Below are positions 5,445 through 8,914 of a stretch of 8,914 nt of DNA, in pieces. Position numbers and translations under genes: made by a program. Origin of the DNA: Candidatus Eiseniibacteriota bacterium (lineage in GTDB: Bacteria > Eisenbacteria > RBG-16-71-46 > JAFGJU01); assembly GCA_016928935.1 (NCBI GenBank), contig JAFGJU010000146.1:1-8914 (forward strand), read 5' to 3'. Position 1 is the first letter of the stretch; every line of letters starts with the position of its first letter. Under the pieces are notes generated by a model. That model saw nothing but the letters and a program-made list of their open reading frames with translations. It did not search any database and was not told the origin of the DNA.

Positions 5445-7052
5445 TCAAACCTTGCCGCGGGCCTTCTCGTACAGGGACCTCACGCGCGCTCTGGCCGCCT
5501 CCGCGTAGACGTGGTCCCACGGCAGCGGAGCGGTCGGGGCGGCCGGGGCGCTCACTTCCTGCTCGAACGAAAGTCCGGCCTCCTGCCAGGCCTTCCTCAG
5601 GCCCGTCTCCTCGAACACCAGGCTGTGCAGGGCGCGTCCAGTCTTCCAGCTTCCGCGCGACAGGGCCGCCTCCAGCATCCAGCTCCTCACTCCCGGTGGA
5701 GTGTACCGCACCGCTTTGAGCTTTCTCACTTCCGTCGAGAGTCTCCGCAGCTTCAGGCGCATGGCCTCCTCCCGCTCCGCTCCGAACCACTGGAAGGGTG
5801 TGGAGGCCTTGGGCACGAACGGTGAGACGCTCAGGGTCACAGACCTGAACTTGCCGCGCATCTCGAACCTCTTGGACACGGCATGCGTCAGCGACGCCAC
5901 TGCGTCCACGTCCTCGGCGCGCTCTCCCGGCAGGCCCAGCATGAAGTACAGCTTGAGCGTCGTGAAGCCGCTCTCGGAGGCGCACCTCGCGGTTTCGAAC
6001 AGACGCTCCTCTGCAAGCTCCTTCCCAATGAGATTCCTCAGCCTGGCGGTGCCCGCCTCCGGGGCTATGGTGAGGGTCCTGGTGCCGCTCCCGGCTACTA
6101 TCGGAATGAGCTCGGCTCTTCCGGCGTCGGCCCTGACGGACGACACCGATACCCTCTGCTTCCTGGCTGCGATCGTCCGCGCCAGGCCGGTCAAGCCGGG
6201 GTGGTCGGCCACGCAGGCGCCCAGGAGTCCCACGGTCCTGGCCGCGGAGCCGGCGGCGTCCAGTCTCTCCAGGAGCGAGGAGGCAGGGACGAACCTGAGC
6301 GGCGAGTAGGCTGAGCTGACTGCGCAAAACCTGCACCTTTTCGTGCAGCCCCTGGCCACCTCTGCCAGGAACATCCCACCGAGGTGAGAACGCGTGCTCA
6401 GAATCACCGACGTGCAGAAGAGACGCGACAGGTCCTCTACGTGACGCCGCTGGGGCGCCGGAGCCCCGGCTCCGCGTCCTATGAAGGGCGAGTGGAGCGA
6501 CGGCACGTAGACCCCGCCCACTTGCGCCATCGCATTCTCCACGGACTGCCTGCCTCCCTTCCGACCCTCGAGGTAAGCTTCCAGTATTTCGGGCACCGCC
6601 TCGTCGGCTTCGCCCAGGAAGATGGCGTCCATGAAGGGGCTAACGGGTTCCGGGTTTGTGAAGACCCCCACTCCACCCGCGAGCAGGAAGGGCGACGCGC
6701 CGGGCCGGTCGGCCGCGTAGGGCGCGATCCCCGAGGCTCTCAGGGTCTTGAGCACGTTCACGAGGTCGTTCTCGTAGGACACGGAGAAGGCCAGGACGTC
6801 AAACTGTCTGAGGGGCAGCCCGCTTTCCAGACTCGTCCCCTCCAGGCCGCGCTCGAAGAACGCCCTCTCGCAGTGCACCCCGGGAGTGGAGGCCAGCATA
6901 CGGTAGACGCCCTGGAACCCCAGGTTGTCCATGCCGACTGCGTACGAGTTCGGATAGACGACGCACACGCTCAGGCGGGCCCTCTTCCGCGCGCGGGCCG
7001 GGTCGTAGCCGAGCAAATTGAGTTCGGCTCGCTCATACGGGGGTGGTGACAT
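5445..7052 (-). CDS. B12-binding-type radical SAM protein (resembles TIGR03960 family)
   Basis: This is an iron-sulfur enzyme of the radical S-adenosylmethionine superfamily; its substrate is unknown. The 535-residue product has an N-terminal cobalamin-binding-like Rossmann region (about 28-210: VCVVYPNSYAVGMDNLGFQG at 29-48, GGVGVFTNPEPV at 126-137). The cobalamin DXHXXG motif is not seen there. The radical SAM cluster site CX3CX2C is C236, C240, C243 (GCTKRCRFCA). Core-barrel motifs IAPEAGTARLRNLIGK (329-344) and LYFMLGLPGE (368-377) follow. The C-terminal part carries SVSPFVPKASTPFQW (408-422) and ends with a PLPWDH block (509-514). These blocks resemble the TIGR03960 group; the DUF2344-type domain often fused or adjacent to that group is absent. 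ATG 7050-7052 overlaps the end of the TPR gene by 20 bases and lacks a clear Shine-Dalgarno, which suggests translational coupling. It is third in an operon with ftsZ. A tRNA/rRNA-modifying role is possible but unsupported. Confidence 0.9.
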   Translation of the reverse strand: MSPPPYERAELNLLGYDPARARKRARLSVCVVYPNSYAVGMDNLGFQGVYRMLASTPGVHCERAFFERGLEGTSLESGLPLRQFDVLAFSVSYENDLVNVLKTLRASGIAPYAADRPGASPFLLAGGVGVFTNPEPVSPFMDAIFLGEADEAVPEILEAYLEGRKGGRQSVENAMAQVGGVYVPSLHSPFIGRGAGAPAPQRRHVEDLSRLFCTSVILSTRSHLGGMFLAEVARGCTKRCRFCAVSSAYSPLRFVPASSLLERLDAAGSAARTVGLLGACVADHPGLTGLARTIAARKQRVSVSSVRADAGRAELIPIVAGSGTRTLTIAPEAGTARLRNLIGKELAEERLFETARCASESGFTTLKLYFMLGLPGERAEDVDAVASLTHAVSKRFEMRGKFRSVTLSVSPFVPKASTPFQWFGAEREEAMRLKLRRLSTEVRKLKAVRYTPPGVRSWMLEAALSRGSWKTGRALHSLVFEETGLRKAWQEAGLSFEQEVSAPAAPTAPLPWDHVYAEAARARVRSLYEKARGKV

Positions 7053-8691
7053 CTGAGGGAGCGTGGTGATGCGGGACCTGGTCGTCCAGGTAGGACCTGG
7101 CCAGAGGGTTGTCCGGTTCCAGCCCGAGAACGTGAAGGAAGTGCTCCCTGGCCTCGTCGAACCGGGATTGCCTCTGGAGCAGGAGGGCCAGCTCCAGCCT
7201 GGCGGCCACGAAGTTCCTGTTTATGGAGATCGCCGTGTCGAACGCCTTCTCCGCCTCCGCCAGCCGCGACTTCATGGCCAAGGCGCGCGCTAGGCAGTAA
7301 TGCAGGTCTGCGTGGTCCGGGCAGAGCGACAGGGCCGTCGTCAGATGCAGAACGGCCTCGTCTTGATTGCCCTCAGACAGCAAGACCCTGCCCAGGGCGT
7401 AGTGAGCCATGCCGTAGTCCGGGTTGAGCTCTATGGCGGCCACGAGCTCGTTCCGGGCCTTCTCCAACTGCCCCGATTTCATGTATGAGATGCCCAGGCT
7501 CAGCCTGAGGTCGGGGTAGTCAGGATGGTATCCGACCGCGACCTCGAACTCGTTCGCCGCTTTGTTGTGGTCGCCCATGGCGAGGTACACGCGGCCCAGC
7601 TCGGCGCGTGCGACGCCCGCATCGGGCGACTGTTCCAGCGCGCCCTTGAGCTCTCTGACGGCCGCCGAGGTGTCGCCCAGGCTGTGGTGGCACAGGGCCA
7701 GGTGATAGCGGGCCCTCCAGAACGACGGGTTCGCTTCCAGCGCCTTCTTGAACCTGTCCAGGGCCAGGTCCGCGAAACCGCCCTTGTACATGGCCAGGCC
7801 TGCCAGGAAGTGTGTGTCCGAGTAGTTGGGAGCGAGCTCCGAGGCGTGGACCAGAAGCTTCACGGCGTCGCCGTAGCGCCTCTCGGCCAGGTAGGCCAAC
7901 CCCAGATGCATGTGGGCGTCTATGTACCTCGGGTTCATGGAGATGGCCTCCTTGAACTCGACCGCGGCTCTGGAGGTCTCGCCCATCTCGGCCAGTATGA
8001 TGCCCAGCTTGCAGTGAAGGTCCGCGTACCTGGGCTGGAGCGCCAGGGCCTTCTCCAGCTCGGCCACGGCCTGCTTCCTGAGCCCTCTGTTGTAGAATGT
8101 AACCGCGTTATCCACGTGAGTCATGCAATCTGACTTCTTCTTGGGAATCTCCTTGAGCTCCGCTATTGCCTCCTCGGGGATATGGTTGTTCTTCTGGAGA
8201 CTCAGAGACACAGGAAGCTCGTAACCCGCGCGCTTGACCTCCTGAAGCTGCCTGCCGGCACCCTCCTCGTCCCCGAGCGCGTGCAGGCAGACGGCCAGGT
8301 AGCAGCGCGCCTCCGAGTAGTTGGGGTTCACTGCCAGAGCCTCTTCCAGCTCCTTCACCGCCTCCTCGTGCCTGTCCGACTTCTCGAGTATGACGCCCAG
8401 GTAGTAGTGCAGGTCGGGGTAGTTGGGGCTCTCAGACAGGGCCCTGCGGAATTCGGCCTCTGCCTTGGCCAGCTCACCCTTCTTGAAGTGCGCCAGGCCC
8501 AGGTGCGCCCGGGCCTCCGCCGCGTAGAAGAGACCCAGGTTGTAGTAGGGGTCCTTCTTGTTGGAGATGGACTCTATCGCCGTCTCAAACTCTGTTACGG
8601 CCTCCTCGTACTGGCCGTTGTTGAAGAGCGCGATGCCCCTGTTGTAGTGCTCGTTTCCCTGGCGTTGAAGCAGTCTTCCGAAAAGCGTCAT
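7033..8691 (-). CDS. tetratricopeptide repeat (TPR) protein, about 14 repeats
   Basis: This is a scaffold-type protein made almost entirely of 34-residue TPR helix pairs; its partner is unknown. The 552-residue product starts MTLFGRLLQRQGNEHYNRG with no signal peptide or membrane helix, so it is probably cytoplasmic. Three TPR units occupy residues about 10-125. A degenerate fourth runs to about 152, followed by a non-TPR insert (about 153-192, with EIPKKKSD). About ten regular repeats follow at 193-535. Many repeat boundaries share an Asn/Pro-x-Tyr-x-Asp-Leu-His-Tyr type joint (YPDLHYYLG, YADLHCKLG, HADLHYCLA). The tail has a short HHH run. The gene lies 55 bases downstream of ftsZ on the same strand and overlaps the radical SAM gene by 20 bases, so the three are likely cotranscribed. 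ATG 8691 is preceded by a weak GAGGGTGG-like site. A role in division or envelope assembly is inferred from position only. Confidence 0.93.
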   Translation of the reverse strand: MTLFGRLLQRQGNEHYNRGIALFNNGQYEEAVTEFETAIESISNKKDPYYNLGLFYAAEARAHLGLAHFKKGELAKAEAEFRRALSESPNYPDLHYYLGVILEKSDRHEEAVKELEEALAVNPNYSEARCYLAVCLHALGDEEGAGRQLQEVKRAGYELPVSLSLQKNNHIPEEAIAELKEIPKKKSDCMTHVDNAVTFYNRGLRKQAVAELEKALALQPRYADLHCKLGIILAEMGETSRAAVEFKEAISMNPRYIDAHMHLGLAYLAERRYGDAVKLLVHASELAPNYSDTHFLAGLAMYKGGFADLALDRFKKALEANPSFWRARYHLALCHHSLGDTSAAVRELKGALEQSPDAGVARAELGRVYLAMGDHNKAANEFEVAVGYHPDYPDLRLSLGISYMKSGQLEKARNELVAAIELNPDYGMAHYALGRVLLSEGNQDEAVLHLTTALSLCPDHADLHYCLARALAMKSRLAEAEKAFDTAISINRNFVAARLELALLLQRQSRFDEAREHFLHVLGLEPDNPLARSYLDDQVPHHHAPSDVTTPV

Positions 8692-8746
8692 AGAGACACA
8701 CCACCCTCACGGCAATTCCCGGCAATACCGAGAGACCTCGAGTGTC

Positions 8747-8914
8747 CTACTCCATCTGCTTTCTTAGGAAAGCCGGAACATCCAGACTGTCTTTTGAGAA
8801 CGCCCTGCCCCACTTCCGCGTGTGGGAGACGACGGCGGATTCTTCCTTCCGCAGGAAGGCCGGTCTTCTCAAGCCCTCTTCGTCGTAATCCACGATCTCT
8901 ATCAGCCTCTTGTC
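8747..8914 (-). CDS. ftsZ: cell division protein FtsZ, C-terminal end only (rest outside window)
   Basis: FtsZ is the tubulin-like GTPase that polymerises into the division ring. Only the last 55 codons are inside the window; the GTPase domain lies beyond the right edge. The final residues read LDVPAFLRKQME, close to the E. coli FtsZ tail (LDIPAFLRKQAD as remembered). This is the conserved C-terminal peptide that binds FtsA, ZipA and other partners. A second PAFLRK lies 23 residues before it (minus strand, codons at 8846-8863), within RRPAFLRKEE. Between the two is a basic, flexible linker. The TAG stop (8747-8749) is 55 bases before the TPR gene on the same strand. That gap contains a GGCAAT direct repeat and no convincing terminator. 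The identification rests on the tail motif and the short visible segment; the neighbouring genes do not contradict it. Confidence 0.87.
   Translation of the reverse strand, partial: DKRLIEIVDYDEEGLRRPAFLRKEESAVVSHTRKWGRAFSKDSLDVPAFLRKQME

Noticed and set aside
5395..6336. A 313-codon minus-strand frame inside the radical SAM gene
   Set aside because: It lies in another frame of a gene with clear family motifs; the product is Arg/Gly-rich and resembles nothing.
7087..8664. About 102-base periodicity across the TPR gene considered as a DNA repeat array
   Set aside because: The period is the 34-residue TPR unit; the DNA copies are well diverged, so this is protein-level repetition and not a CRISPR or satellite.
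8692..8746. GGCAAT direct repeat in the ftsZ-TPR gap considered as a terminator or binding site
   Set aside because: The imperfect palindrome pairs poorly and has no T-run; chance is enough to explain it.

Overview
The window is a gene-dense, GC-rich stretch of a bacterial chromosome holding seven genes plus the end of an eighth. Nothing in it looks like a phage, transposon, CRISPR array or RNA gene. The species cannot be named from this sequence. Several traits suggest a Gram-negative-type or deeply branching, mostly uncultured lineage: an E. coli-like FtsZ tail, an LpxL/HtrB-family acyltransferase, an MJ0042-type zinc ribbon, and an ftsZ-TPR-radical SAM gene order. This placement is inference from gene content.

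Layout. At the left, on the plus strand, are an acyltransferase cut by the window edge (1-816) and a GT4 glycosyltransferase (797-2125). They overlap by 20 bases, and the pair resembles the actinobacterial PatA/PimA phosphatidylinositol-mannoside genes. They converge on a minus-strand pair: recG (2988-5063), followed by a gene for a zinc-ribbon protein with a conserved-looking C-terminal module (2202-2906). recG is divergent from rpmB (ribosomal protein L28, 5162-5398, plus strand). rpmB converges on a second minus-strand operon read from the right edge: ftsZ (only its last 55 codons, 8747-8914), a 14-repeat TPR protein (7033-8691) and a B12-binding-type radical SAM protein (5445-7052). The last two overlap by 20 bases.

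Functionally the window mixes envelope lipid glycosylation/acylation, replication-fork repair (RecG), translation (L28) and the end of what is probably a division and cell-wall cluster (FtsZ). The least understood parts are the radical SAM and TPR proteins behind ftsZ, the zinc-ribbon protein behind recG, and a FtsZ tail carrying two PAFLRK motifs. No stretch of 300 bases or more lacks a gene. The short gaps hold candidate promoters and weak hairpins, listed with low confidence.
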